A stretch of 64,000 bases of DNA, from NCBI RefSeq assembly GCF_905475345.1, contig NC_066593.1:5155774-5219773 (forward strand). Reading direction: 5' to 3'. This document shows, piece by piece, positions 24,601-37,800 of this stretch. Below the pieces are notes generated by a model. It did not search any database. It was not told the DNA's origin and worked only from the letters and a program-made list of their open reading frames with translations. Positions within the stretch are counted from its first letter, which is position 1; every line of letters starts with the position of its first letter. The position numbers were made by a program, and so were the translations under genes. This DNA is from Vespula vulgaris. Its lineage: Eukaryota > Arthropoda > Insecta > Hymenoptera > Vespidae.

Positions 24601-27600
24601 CAGTAAACTCCGAATATCTCTAAAAAAAAACGAATTTGCACACATCACATATTATATATGGACCACAAGCACACACTTGTATTTAGACATAGAAATTTTT
24701 TCAATAAAACCTTTTCAGTTGGACACATTGAATTTTGTTTTTTCGTTTTTCTCTCGGGTTTTTACGCTCGGTCCTGTGATTTCATTTTGGTTTTTTTTTT
24801 TACTTCTTTTTTCTTGTTTCTTTTTTAAATAGGATCAGAAAATTAAGTGATTTGTTAATATGTCTATTGTATGTAACAATGTTGTAGTCATATATGTCTC
24901 TAATATATTTAAATACTTGCTTACATTACATTTTAATACATTTACATATAAAATCTTTATTATCGATAAAGTATAAACATATGGTATACATTACTGAAAC
25001 TAAGAAAAACATTACCTACTTTTTTTATTATTTTCAATCTTAAATATTATGGGTACATAGTAATAACCGAGCGTAAAAAAGTTCCCTGCATGCTTCCAGT
25101 AGAATCCTAATTAACTCCAATTGGGTTTGGTCCTTTTCTATCCTTCCGAACGTGGACTGACTCTGCGAAGCAAGTATTCCACATCATTCTATTGTATTCT
25201 GTATTCTATAATTTACAGAATAATATAAAAAGCACAGAAAGGACTGTTATTTCTAACAAATCAATTGAACCATAAATTTTTAGAATACGTCTAAATTACA
25301 ATTAAAGATATGCTTGTAACTAAAAATTACAAATACAAATGATATTAGGTTTATGCACCTGTACACATCCGCTTACATAGACCTATCTCTATATTGCACT
25401 TGCATTTATTAAAATATCTGCATTTCGTAAAATATATGCATCATTGTGCATGTTGAACATGTTTTTTTTTTCTTTATTTGATGTATAAGCTAAAATTTAT
25501 ATATCAAAACAAAGTATATATAAATGCTAAAGTAAGAATAGGTACATATTTAAAATAAATTATTAATAATACCTTTTCAATTTTTTAATATTTCATTTAA
25601 TGTGTAAAATTAAGATACAACTTTTGTATACATTATATGAGATACATTGAAGTTTTTGCCTATACAGAGTATATCTCAGATGAATGGATTGTATCACATT
25701 TTATATCAATGTATTCATCAACAACAATTAAACAATTCAAAGATACCTTACACTTACATCTTAAATATTGTTTGCTTTGCAATAAGTTTTCTTTATTAGT
25801 CTAATTTGTTCAACAAGTAGGATCTCCAATTAAATATTTTAATCAATTATAATATTTTAGATATTTTTAACTTAAGTAACATTATTAATATCTTTGTAAT
25901 TATCTAACCAAATCCAATATATTTTAATAAAATTATAAACTTGTAAGTTTCTAACAAAAATATATCTATAGATAACATTTTTCAAGTGCAATAGCATGCA
26001 TGCTATAATTTATGCTTATATATGTTTTTCTTATACATACTTCTTTTTTATTAATTAATAAAAGTCTTTGAAGGTAAAAATTACTACTGGAGTAATCAAA
26101 TTTTATATTAGATACTTCATAAAGGTAAGGCACACAGATGCATTTGAAAAGTGCTTGTTCAATAACCATTGTAATGAAATAATTATGAATAATCAATTTC
26201 ATTTGATATATACAAACTCACTTTAACTTAAGTAGCAAAAATATTACATAATATAACAATGATATCAATAAATATTAAAGTGGACAATATATTTATTATT
26301 ATGGAAATATGATTGTTTTTTATAGATTATACAGCATTACCATCTGATCTCTCAACCGACTGGGTAACACCGGATTATCCTTTAACACCTGGATTGACTG
26401 GTCCTTACATCATGCCAATGCCTGTTCCTATGCCTACTCTTTACAATGGTGAAATGAAAAAACCAAAGTTAAGCATAATTGAGCTGGTATTATACAATAT
26501 CGCAGCCATGTTGGCTGGTGTGGCAACAGGGTATGATGTACGAATGTCAAACATATCTCCAATTCATCCGAGACTACATCCACGATTAAATGAATGCGAA
26601 GATGATCTACCAAGATGGTGGTTTCATGCAGAAACTGGATCAAATCGTAATTCTGGTTATCTTGGTCCTGACTATGAATTTAGTTCAAGCAGTGGTTATC
26701 CTCATAATACTTATCATGGACCAGCTCGTCATTATAGGTACACCTCTATGGTCTGAGTGTAAACTTCAAAACTTTAATAATGTATATCAATATAATGAAT
26801 TTTTTAATAGGAAATTTACTTTTATTAAATAATACTTTTTGTTACAGGCCATTTTTGAGTAATATGGGTGGTATAGCCCCAGGTCTTCCACCTAGTGTCA
26901 TACCAGATAAACCTTTACGGTTTACAGATTCTCCACAACATTATGTCAGTAGTTCAGGTTCTAATGCCCCAACGCCAAGCCCACGTAGAAAAAGTAGTAG
27001 TACAAGTAATGAAGATACATACCCACCTGATACGGGTAGAGTTGAACGTATAGAAAGGGGACCTACAATCTACATGGGAAATGTTGCACCATTTCCTGAC
27101 TATGGACCACCAGTGTATGCAGTTGTTCCATCGGTAAGACGCAACCCGCCAGATACATCTTATTTTGTACACCCGGATTATCAGTAAGTATTCAGTATTA
27201 TTTCAAAATATATTCTTCTGAAAAAAGCAAGGGAATAAAACATTTATTTTTCTTTCCTTTTTTTTTTTCATATATATATATAGTGACCGAATGTTAGACT
27301 GTCCTGAATTTCCACATGCATATGACAATCCGAGTAGTATAAACAGTACTGCTCGACCTGCATCCAGACTTCCTTCGTACACGCATCATCGTACCTCGTC
27401 GAACGTTTCCAATGCAAGTACATCAAGTCAGAGTAACATTAATCCAACATTTCGTTTAGAGGATGAAGAAAATTACTCTTTATATCCACCAGGTTCCTAT
27501 TATCAACGATCATCCAACATTATCTCAAATATAGCATTATATAATTCTGGTATCCTTAATCATGAATATGGTTCGACATTTCTATCACGTCAAAATTCTC

Positions 27601-28010
27601 ACGAATCAAATTCGAATTCTGGAGAACGTCCAAGTAATCTTGAGGTAGTGACTCGATTACGTTCAAGTTTGAAACGATCTAATTATTCTTATAATTCCCC
27701 AAATAAAGGTACAAGTAAAAATAATTCTGGGTCTTGTACGCCCACGAATCCTACACCACCAGATTCATTAACGTCGGAAGATTCAAGTTATGTTTCAGCA
27801 AAAGATAGTCAAATTTCTATAAGTAGAGTTCGATTTTCTCCTGTAACATTTGATCGAGATGGAGTTTCACGCGATCATAGAGAAACCTTATTAGATATTC
27901 CTGTACATGGACAAACGCAAGATGCAACGGTACCTTTACAAGCTAACCGACGTCCGAATAGAAATAGAAAACCAAGTATCTCTGAATTAGAAAGAGAATT
28001 TTTATCATAG
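18649..28010 (+). CDS. slpr: Slipper, mixed-lineage kinase (MAP3K), long isoform
   Basis: Thirteen coding exons: 18649-18839, 18922-19156, 19235-19452, 19534-19874, 19975-20155, 20238-20386, 20470-20642, 20960-21206, 21280-21399, 21830-22033, 26326-26737, 26848-27183, 27284-28010; 1177 aa. Order: Ser/Thr-rich N-terminus; SH3 domain (about 120-176, ALFDY, DEGWWTG, GIFPANFV); kinase domain (about 196-458) with GVGGFGKVY, VAVK Lys226, HRDLKSSN Asp323, DFG Asp349, MAPE and DVWSYGV; leucine-zipper coiled coil (about 480-545); Cdc42/Rac-binding CRIB motif ISAPSDFRHTITVQ (about 574-587); Ser/Pro-rich tail. MLKs act downstream of Rac/Cdc42 and phosphorylate MKK4/7 to activate JNK. The ATG at 18649 is the first in frame after a stop at 18607; Met15 is an alternative. 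An intron of 4.3 kb precedes the last three exons and hosts an alternative end. Confidence 0.93.
21830..23250 (+). CDS. slpr: Slipper alternative terminal exon (short isoform C-terminus)
   Basis: If the donor at 22034 is not used, the reading frame of the exon at 21830 continues open through the intron for another 405 codons to a TGA at 23248-23250, giving an isoform of 1091 aa. The readthrough is rich in Ser, Asn, Lys and Asp, with basic KNKKRDRSKSKESKRR-type stretches and RSPSGSRKSSLNSPR, the normal style of a disordered tail and not of AT-rich intron sequence. A canonical AATAAA at 24703-24708 followed by T/GT-rich sequence would end this mRNA, about 1.45 kb after the stop. SH3, kinase, zipper and CRIB are shared with the long form; only the tail differs. 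Existence of the transcript is inferred. Confidence 0.75.
23251..26325 (+). other. slpr: Slipper alternative 3'UTR and large intron
   Basis: Non-coding. The first part to about 24730 is the probable 3'UTR of the short isoform (AATAAA at 24703-24708). The remainder to the acceptor at 26325 is AT-rich intron with no supported ORF on either strand. Confidence 0.55.
24703..24708 (+). terminator. slpr: Candidate poly(A) signal for the short slipper isoform
   Basis: AATAAA, followed within 40 bases by a T- and GT-rich stretch (TTTTGTTTTTTCGTTTTT), the usual arrangement of a cleavage and polyadenylation site. Confidence 0.55.
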
Positions 28011-31000
28011 CACTGGCTTATTTAAAATAATGGGAAGATAGCAAGACTTAATAGCCTCTATAATCTATTAATTTTGAGAATATCATACAATGTGTTTTGA
28101 GTAACTGAAAGATTAATGGAATGCGGCGAAATACTATAATGGGAATGTTATAAGTGCGATATATTACGATCTACGTCATTAAAACACTGCCTCCTGTAAA
28201 ATGTTTTCATATAATAATAATTGCAAAAAATCTTATACACTAAGAATTACATATTTTACATTCCAGTTAACTTGTTAGTTGAGATAATCGAGGAGATTCT
28301 AATAAGATATTAGTCTATTTATAATGAATAAAGGATCATTGTGTCTCTTACACTACAATTTACATTACAAAATAATTCATGAAAATAATAGAGATATATA
28401 TATATATATTCAAATGACCATCATACAATTACATTTATATAGTATGATTTAAAACAACAGTTTCATATATTATTTGTAATATCTTTATATATACATTCCA
28501 TGCATATATATGTATATGTCTTATCAATACTGATAAAAAAAAAAATGGAAACAAATAGTAATATACATATTATTATATTACAATTTATGTTCACTTAAAA
28601 GTAATATTGTATAAAAAATGTTTGTTGGATTTTTATATATTCTTTTAATTAATAAACAAATAACTATATTTTGTTTCCTAATTAGCACGATTATATACAT
28701 ATAAATATACGTGTGTTTGCAGTAATGTTCAGTATTGTAGTAATAACATTCCAATGAAATTTACATAAGATATATGGATATTATTTTTTACAACTATTTG
28801 TGACACAGTTATTCCTCAGTAATTTTTTAATTATATATAATATCATTTATAATAATTCTACTTCCTTTGTAGTATTTATTTTGAATTATAGTAGGCATTG
28901 AATTATATGGCACCTAAGATTTTTTTATATAATAATGAGAGCCATAAAGATACAAAATGTTATTAAATGAGGTATTTCGCCGCGGTTTCTAATATTATTT
29001 TATTATCTTCCCATGTAAAGTTAAATACGACACAATGAATATGCATACTCATACAAATTGAAAGATATTAGATATATGATACTAAATGATAGGTACCTAT
29101 ATAATAAAAAGTTGTATAGTAAGAATTTGTATGTACTTATAAATTATCATTGAAGATAAATTGTGTACCCAGCTGAGACACTTGTCAGAGTACTTCTTTT
29201 TTTATGTAACACAGCATGCATTGAACTGGTTAGTGTGCCTGTAGACCATATTAGTTAACATGCATAGTACTCTACAAATGATACAGTTATATAGGGTACA
29301 ATCTGTTTATAAGCGACTTTAGAATTTAAACACCTCATATAAATAATCAATATTGTACATACAAATAAGCACTAATTGATAATTATCACTTTATATTAGA
29401 TCAACTATGCCTACATTCCTTGTACAATTTGTATAATACATATCTTTTAGGTGCATATAGAATTATATCAAAGAATATACTACATACACCTTGGAGATAT
29501 GAAAGCCAATAGTAATACAAATGTGCATACGAAATACAATGCACTCATTAAGTAAGATATACTTTCAATTTGATATATATTAAAATTGAAAAGTGTGAAA
29601 AGTAATAGTGAATGTGTCATTCACTTAATATACTTATTGACTACTAAAAGAACTAACTAAACATTTTAAGGATATGTATTGTTAATTTATTATTAATAAG
29701 TAGTGCCTGAAATTACTATATGGTACGCATAGTGAGTTGGATTAGATCAGTATTCATCCCTCACATATAAGGCAAAGTTGCCACATGAAAATTGGAGTAT
29801 GAAAGTATAAACATAGGAGACAGTTGGTAGTATGCACTCAAAAAGTGCAAAATTCTCTTACATATATGTAGTATGAGTAATACAAATCTTAATGACAGGT
29901 AATAATTAACATATGGTTTTAATTTTACATTAAAAATCAATCAAAATCTATCTATATGTTATGTATATTTTATACTATGTTTTATACAAATCAAAAGTAA
30001 TGTCTTTATTTCTACAATTATACATGAAATCACATCAGCATGAAAAATATATATGAATTTTCTTTTAAAAAGGTACAATTGGATAAACATGATACTTTCC
30101 TGATTGATAAAGATCAGTATTGTAGGATATACTGCAATGTACATAAAATACAGTAGGAATAAAATAAAAAGGAAAGTGCTTCTAAAGCATCATTTTTTAC
30201 AATGGAATGTTTTTAAATTGTTAAATTTGTAGTAATAGTATAGTTTTACCAATAGATCTATTTGATCTATTATACTAATACCAGTGGTATATTATCTATA
30301 AAATGTATCCGGATTGATTTGATTTAAAATGCTAATATGACATTTCACTAGTGAGATCTTTGTTGAGAAAAGATTTATGGAAGTTCAGTATGCATTTGAA
30401 TCTTTGTTAAGTACAGAAAAGTGACACATTATTACATGAAATAAATCATTTGAGAGATCTTACATTTTATAATATATATATATATATACATATATATTAT
30501 GTAATATAGAAAAAGATTTAGGTAAATTGGTTATATCACATAATAATATCAAGCTAAATAATTTATAATGGGTATACCTTTCTGTGCCATACAAAGACAT
30601 TTTGCGGTGCTAGTATCACATATTTAATGTAAGTGACACAAAAATTCAAAATGCTTCCAAAATAATCGAGAAACGTTTAACAAAATTTTAGAATGCTAAT
30701 ATCAATAACTGTTAATAGTTACGATAATTTAATTCTATAAGATATAATGCTCGGCAGCTATCAATGTATGAATTGTATAACGGCGTACGATCGCCACCTG
30801 TGCTAGTCTAAGCTATATTTATTTTTTATATATTATGACTTGTTTAGATTAAATTATATAGAAGAAGAATCAGATTTTGTATTCTATCAGATGCGATAAC
30901 ATAACATACATATTCAATGGTGTGTTTAAAGTAATTGCACACAAAAAACATTTATCGGTTATATAATTTTTTTTTTTTTTTTTTTGTTAACAGTATTAAT

Positions 31001-31378
31001 ATATTTGACGAAATGTTCAAATGCTATATGATGCACATAGAAATTGTTTGCATAAACAGAATTGTGCGATTTATATTTTAATTCTCTCTCATATTCTTAA
31101 ATATAATATGACCAAATCACACACATACATAACACACACACACACACACATACACATACTGAACCTATCTCTTATAAAATAAAATTAGATTGTAAATATA
31201 TAATGATATAACTCACATTCAAACTTGCATGTGTTGCTTACAATCTAATAATTTGTACAATAACATTCATGACCAAGAAATTAATTGTAAATGAAATGTC
31301 TGATTGAATATTTGTACTGTGATAGTTCCCCTCATGTTTGTACGTGTACTCGTCTGTAGTTGGATAATGTAGTTTTAC

Positions 31379-31381
<3 letters not shown>

Positions 31382-31437
<56 letters not shown>

Positions 31438-31440
31438 ATG
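31382..31440. repeat. (TA)n(TATG)n microsatellite
   Basis: About 44 bases of TA dinucleotides followed by TATG units. Confidence 0.95.
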
Positions 31441-32144
31441 TATATAATTTTATTATGACGGGGAGATATCGCAGTTCTTCAAATATACATATATATAGAT
31501 CATTTTCATAGAATTGCATTTTTATTCAATTTCTTGTTTTTATTATGGGCAGGCTTATAAAAGAATGAGAGAAGAAAAATAACTCATGATTCCGTATAAA
31601 TATGAGAATTATTTAAACTACTCGATAGTCATAAGAGTATTATTAAGCAGCTGAGTGCAATGTGTTCCACGTGTATTTTAAGCAACAAATGATTGCTTTG
31701 GTGTGCGCCTTAAATAAAAGTAACGCAAAGTGGATCTTCGAATATTAAGATATCCACAAAAAAACATGATGATAAAAGAACTTTAAAATAATTATTACAA
31801 TAAACAAGAATTCAGATATAATATTGGACATTGCAATTTAAGCTTTTTCTATTTTTTTTGTGGACACAAAAGATTTAATTTAACACTAATTTTACATTAG
31901 CAAATGAAAAATAATTTCTTATTCCCAATTGCTCGTATAAAAATGCTTGAGATATAATAGAATACGAAACGTGAAAGAACAATTTTCAATATGACATGTA
32001 TGCACTAAAAACTCATGTATTTTTTCAAGTATTGTACATTATTCTATAAATATTAGTTATATAAATTATAAATAATAATCGGACTATATGCATTATAATA
32101 ATAATTATTATTATGATAACATCATGCGTATATTATACGCAACG

Positions 32145-32228
32145 TATTATTATTATTATTATTATCATTATTATTATTATTATTATCATTATTACTATTA
32201 TTAATTATTAATTATTATCATTATAATA
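32145..32228. repeat. (ATT)n microsatellite with interruptions
   Basis: Trinucleotide ATT repeat of about 84 bases, interrupted by ATC and ACT units, roughly 0.4 kb upstream of the mutarotase-like gene. Confidence 0.95.
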
Positions 32229-32638
32229 AATGATTTTAAATAACGACGAAAAGGTTATTGAATTCTTAGCTTCTGTTATCCTTTTTTTATTGAGAATGTT
32301 AGAAAAAATCGAACCAAAGATATTTACTCTACGTCAGTAATTTCGGATTTTTTCAACCGCAAGAATGTACAATGCTTGCTACAGTGTATTATATTCATTA
32401 AAGAATAAAACGTATTTATCACCGTTTGCGATTGTGCAAGTCAACGATATTCTACTGTCAACTTGTATTTTATTTATAAAATTTCAATAAGCAAAACAAA
32501 TTTTTAGTTTATTTACTGTTAATACCATAAAGTGATATTAAAAATTTTTTTAAACTAATAAATCATATTTCTATTTTAACAATAAAACGACAGTTAAATA
32601 ATATACAAAATAAAGAAACATTAAATTTAAAAAATATC

Positions 32639-34759
32639 ATGGATTCTTATGGCTGTGGATGTAAAAATGCTATTATCATAGAGGGAATATTTGGAGAAAT
32701 TTATCCTGGTATATTTTATATCTTAGAAGAATAAATATACAAATATTATATACATTTACATATTTATGTGTATTGATTTTATAGATATAACAAGTTACAA
32801 AGAAGAGGCTATGAACTATGAGAATGAATCTTTCGAATCTTTAATCAAAGATACTGATCGAAGTTTAAGTGAATTAAAGCCTATAAGTGTTAAGTCTTAT
32901 ACCATGATAAATAATAATCGAATGGAAGTTACTGTTATTACATGGGGTGCATCTATCGTATCCCTCAAATGTCCTGATAAATTTGGTCATAGTACAGATA
33001 TTGTTCTTGGTTTTGATGATTTAAAAAGTATAATATACAAGATAAAAATATGTTTCATTATGATTATATTATCTTTCTATTTTACACATTCATTTTATTC
33101 ATGTACTTATAAAGAAATTTAATTTTCAGGTTACATGAATCCTGTACTTAATCCATTTATTGGATGTGTATTAGGCAGATGTGCAAATCGTATAAAAAAT
33201 GGTTATTTTAGTATTAAAGATAAAGATTATGAATTAACTAAGAATGATAATAATCATCATATACATGGAGGGGTAAAAAGTTATAAGTTTTTATATTTCT
33301 ATTAAGAAATAATAAAAATGATAAGAAATGTGTCTAGAATTCATTTTAGACAAATGGTTTTGGTCGACAAATATGGAATTCGCATATTGATGACTGTTCT
33401 GTTGTTATGAGTTATTTAAGTGAAGATGGAGAAGAAGGATATCCTGGTGCAGTTTTAGCTACAGTAAGATTCAAATTAACACCTGATAATAAATTGGAAA
33501 TACATATGCGTGCAACAACATCTAAGACAACTATAATAAATATGTCACATGGTTCTTTGTTTAATCTTGCTGGACATGTAAGTAATATATGTAATCATCT
33601 TATCAATGTATATATTATTAAATGTTACATATATATTTTATAGGATGCTGGTGAAGTAGAATTAAAAAAACATAAAATATTGTTGAACTGTGATCGCTGG
33701 ACTTTCTCAGATTACTCAGATTCTATACCAACAGGAGCTATCAGAGGAGTAGGTGGAACAGTTATGGATTTTCGTATACCAAGACTTCTGGGAGAATATA
33801 TGGAAAAAGTATTATATTATATATAAAATTATGGATATAAACATATTTAAATAATAGCAAAAATAGATGACAAAAAATATCAGAAAATTCATTACAATTA
33901 TAAAATCACATTTAGAAATAGAAGAATACAAATTAAATAAAAAATAAAGAGTCTATACTATATAAAGAGTAATGTTTCATTATATTGTAGGTTCCTCCAG
34001 GAGAAGGTTTTGATCACAACTTTTGTGTAACAAAAAATTGGCAATCTGATAGTTCATTCGTTGCTCGAGCATTACATATGAAATCCGGACGGTAAAAAAA
34101 TAGTATTTATAAAGTATAGAACTATATTATATTTATTATATATATGTAGTGTTCTAGAGGTCTATTCAGATCAGCCTGGTCTTCAATTTTATACTGGAGG
34201 GCGTTTATTACAACAATTTACTCCTTCCACATTTGTAACATATGATCATTACCTACATCAACAAAAGGTAAATAATGCAAAATTTTTTTCATGTCATTGA
34301 ACATTTAAGACAAATATTTAATATTATTGTTTGAATTTTTTATAGTTGAAGACAAATGAAGATATTAACAATTACTTGAACATGAATGAAGAAAGTAAAG
34401 AGAATGGAGAGGAATTGTTAACACCTGATGTAAGACCACTACAGTTTCTTACAGGAAAAAGAGGAGCACATTATAAAAAAAATTGTGCTTTTAGCATTCA
34501 ACCTCAGAATTATCCAAATGCTATTAATTATGTATGTAAATTTTTACATATTCATATATTTCATTAATATGTTTAAAATCTATTTCATTGGAATAACAAA
34601 TATGTTTTTTTTTATTTTTATATTTATTCTTATTTTTATTCTTATATATAAATATACTTTTTTCAGGCACATTTTCCATGTGCAATTTTGTATCCAGGTC
34701 AAGTCTATTGTCATGATCTCACATATAAATTTGGAGTACAACTTGCTAATTATATGTAA
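32639..34759 (+). CDS. Galactose mutarotase-like protein, probably catalytically impaired
   Basis: Nine exons: 32639-32708, 32785-33027, 33130-33272, 33350-33577, 33644-33808, 33991-34091, 34150-34267, 34346-34531, 34667-34759; 448 aa. Family signatures of aldose 1-epimerase are clear: VTVITWGASIVSLKCPD, DIVLGFDDL, IGCVLGRCANRI, NNHHIHGG (His150), EGYPG, SLFNLAGH, VPPGEGFDHNF, LEVYSDQPGLQFYTGG and QNYPNAIN. Typical GALM is about 340 aa; extra length comes from a 60-residue N-terminal extension and an acidic insertion of about 45 residues near 358-402, where the enzyme normally runs straight on. The second catalytic His of NLTNHSYFNLAG is Gly220 here (with His219 next to it), and the catalytic Glu of CLETQNWPDA is Gln408. 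It may be an inactive or re-purposed paralogue. Intact splice sites and frame argue against a pseudogene. Tail-to-tail with DDX11, only 111 bases between stop codons. Confidence 0.88.
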
Positions 34760-34870
34760 AGATATAGAAATATATAACACACAAAAAAAGACATAAACAA
34801 TATTAAAATAGGTAAAAAAATATACTCACATGTATGTAGTATAATAAATTACAATGCACTGATAATACAT
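34760..34870. other. Very short convergent intergenic gap
   Basis: Only 111 bases lie between the stop codons of the converging mutarotase-like and DDX11 genes, so their 3'UTRs almost certainly overlap. AT-rich; no separate element seen. Confidence 0.7.
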
Positions 34871-37800
34871 CTAAGTATTTCTTTTTTTTGCAGCAAAAAA
34901 TTTAGCTACTGCACCTATTGTATTTCCAAATGAATGACTGACTGTTAATGAGCGCTGAATCCATCGAGGTAGTGCCTGCATCTTGTAACGGTAACGTACA
35001 TCAACTAATATTACACTTGAATAATCGTTGATATGACGTACAGCTCGTCCAATACATTGATTTACTGCTTTCATACAGGAATTTTCATAAAAGTTCTGTC
35101 CGGCATCTGATCTCTATTTAAAAATATTTTTTAAAGAACGATAACGTGTTCAAAAATTCTGTTTGAATATATTTAAAAATGAACTTTGAAATGAAAATTA
35201 ATACATACAACATTTTCATTTAAATATTTGATCTTTTCTTGTAATTCGATCGATTTAATATTAGGATATGGCATTCCAATAACAATAATACATCTTCCCA
35301 AATTATCAGAAAAATTTAATCCTTCACTTAGTTTGCCACCTAAAACAAAATGCATACATATTGTACATCTATATGTTTGTAATTTGATGTAATAATAGTT
35401 AATTGTAGAAAAATGTCCATAATAAAGTATTTTGTATTACCAATAACGCTAAATAATAATGATCCATTTTGTGGATTTTGCGGAAAATTAATACATCGTG
35501 CATATTGCTCTAAAACATCATTGACCTGAAAGAAATATATATATATATATATATGTATATAAAAAAAAAGCACTCGTTAATAAACAGATACCTGAGACGT
35601 TGATCTCGGTTCGCGGAAAATTTGTTTTTTTAAACGAATTTTAGTTATTACACCAGATTTATATAAATGCTCATACACAATATTTTCATAATCATAGGAT
35701 GGCAAAAATACGACAACACCAGCTGGTATAACATTGCAAAAATTTATCAACATTCTCCCTAATTCATCTAACTGCAAATTTAAAAAATCATAATTAAAAA
35801 AGAAAAAATACAAATAATGTATAAAATCTATCATACTAATATACACTTACTAGTTTTGTATTTTGTCTATTTTTAAAATTAAATTCAAATTCTACTCCAG
35901 TTGGACCACAGGTGAGAATATTAGATATAATATTTTCTGGAGGTATTACATGATCACAAGAAAATGTTATAATTCGTTCTGGTTTTACACCTGCTGCCAA
36001 AAATAATTGTTCAGTAAATTCAGATACAGGTTCCATTGTACCACCAGCTAATATTATGGCTCTGGCCTCTGTTACTATCAAAAATAAAATATCTTTAGAT
36101 TTGCTATTATTTATGTTAACAAAAAGAAATCATATATACATACCAACATCATGAAAATGAGCTGCTGGATTTAATAAAAGAAATTTTAAAATTCCCTGTC
36201 CAACAGTAGAACCAGGTATAACAATTATACGCCCATCAGCACAATTATTTTCCAAACATTCTAAAAAGCTAAGAATTAATGTTAATGGACTATTTGTTTC
36301 ATTTTCATTTTGTACTACTTCTGGAGATGTTACGTTCTCTTCCTTATTAACATTACTAATTGACTTTAAGAATTGAGTAATGCCAGATTTATTCTTGTTA
36401 CTTTCTTGGATTTTAATATCATTACCATATTGTTCTATGAAACCTCTTAATTTATGAATAAGTTTAGATTTTTTCACAAAACTGATTAAATTAAAGATAT
36501 TCAAAGTATCAATTTCGGTTGTTCTTTCAAATTCCTGTATTGTGTATAATTTTGATGGTAAGTCACCACTGATGTTATCAGTTGGAAGAGATTTTGTTGT
36601 AGCTCCAAAAACAGTTAAAAACTTCTTCAGACAGAAGCTTAATTGATTTAAATGAAGTACATTTTTAGCATTGAACAAAGCTTGATATCTGAAATATATC
36701 ACTTTAATGTTTGAATAATAATATATATCAGATAGTATTACATCATGATTTCACAATTACATAAAATACATTTAAGAAAAATATGAAATACAATACCTTT
36801 TCTGATACTGTGACAATTGATTACAAGCATGAAGTATATTTCTTCCTGTAATTGAAGCACTGTACATTCTTTCAATAGCTTCAAGTAAATTATGAGCTTC
36901 ATCAATTATTAAAATATTTCCTTTTAAATTTATTCCTGAGCTAATCCTTGTATTCTTATGTAAAATAGAATTATATGGTACTAATATTAATTGACCTTCT
37001 TGAATAGATTTTCTCACTGCATAATATGTACAGGTATTAAGTTCTTCTCCTTTTTTTATAATTTCTTCAATATCATGAATATCTGATAATAATTCAGCCA
37101 TCAATGATTCCTGATTTCCTGGTAAAAATGGACAACAGTTCGTTGTTTTTAATTTTTTAACATGTTTTTCTTCTTTACGTGTAGTTTTTTTTCTTTGTAA
37201 TTGTAAGCACTGTTCATTGATAAGATTATTATGTTTCAATTTCTTTACATTTTTGTTAATACAATAATTATACCTAAAATAAATCAAATTATTGATTTTA
37301 ATTTATAATATGATTATTATTAAATACAAAAATTACCTAGATGCCAATGTAACTACAGCTACATTCTCTGAATAAGGACTTCTCTTTAATTCTTTAACAA
37401 ATTGAGAAAGTTGTGAATGAGTTCTTGAACAAAAAAAAATTTTTGTATGGAAACTTTGTTGTTCTTCTTCTTTTTCTTCTTCTGAATTTTCTGAGTCTGA
37501 TAATTCATCTATTAACAATAGCTTTTTATCAATTTCATCGTTTTGTGAATCTATTGATACACTATCATCTTTTTCTGTATCAGAAGGCTTAGATTTTAAC
37601 TTAACATATGCCCTTTTTTCTTTAATATTCTCCTTTTTAATTTTTTCTTTATATTGTTGCATTTTCTTTTCATATTTAGAAATAGCATCTAATTTAGCCT
37701 GCAGTTCTCTTTTTTGAAGATTAAATTCCATTTGTTCTGTTTGACATAAAAACCAATCATTAGAGGTACTTTCAATCATTTTTATCTTATCATCTAAATC

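Larger units (their letters stand above)
28011..32638. other. slpr: Gene-poor AT-rich stretch: slipper 3'UTR and intergenic sequence
   Basis: No coding region supported on either strand over 4.6 kb. An AATAAA at 28327-28332 may end the long slipper mRNA, although slpr transcripts could run much further. Microsatellites occur at 31382-31440 (TA, then TGTA) and 32145-32228 (ATT), and a short CA tract at about 31131-31151. Confidence 0.5.

Noticed and set aside
23251..32638. Looked for transposable elements, terminal inverted repeats and reverse-transcriptase or transposase motifs in the long non-coding stretches.
   Set aside because: None seen; only simple repeats and AT-rich DNA. A repeat-library search could still find degraded copies.
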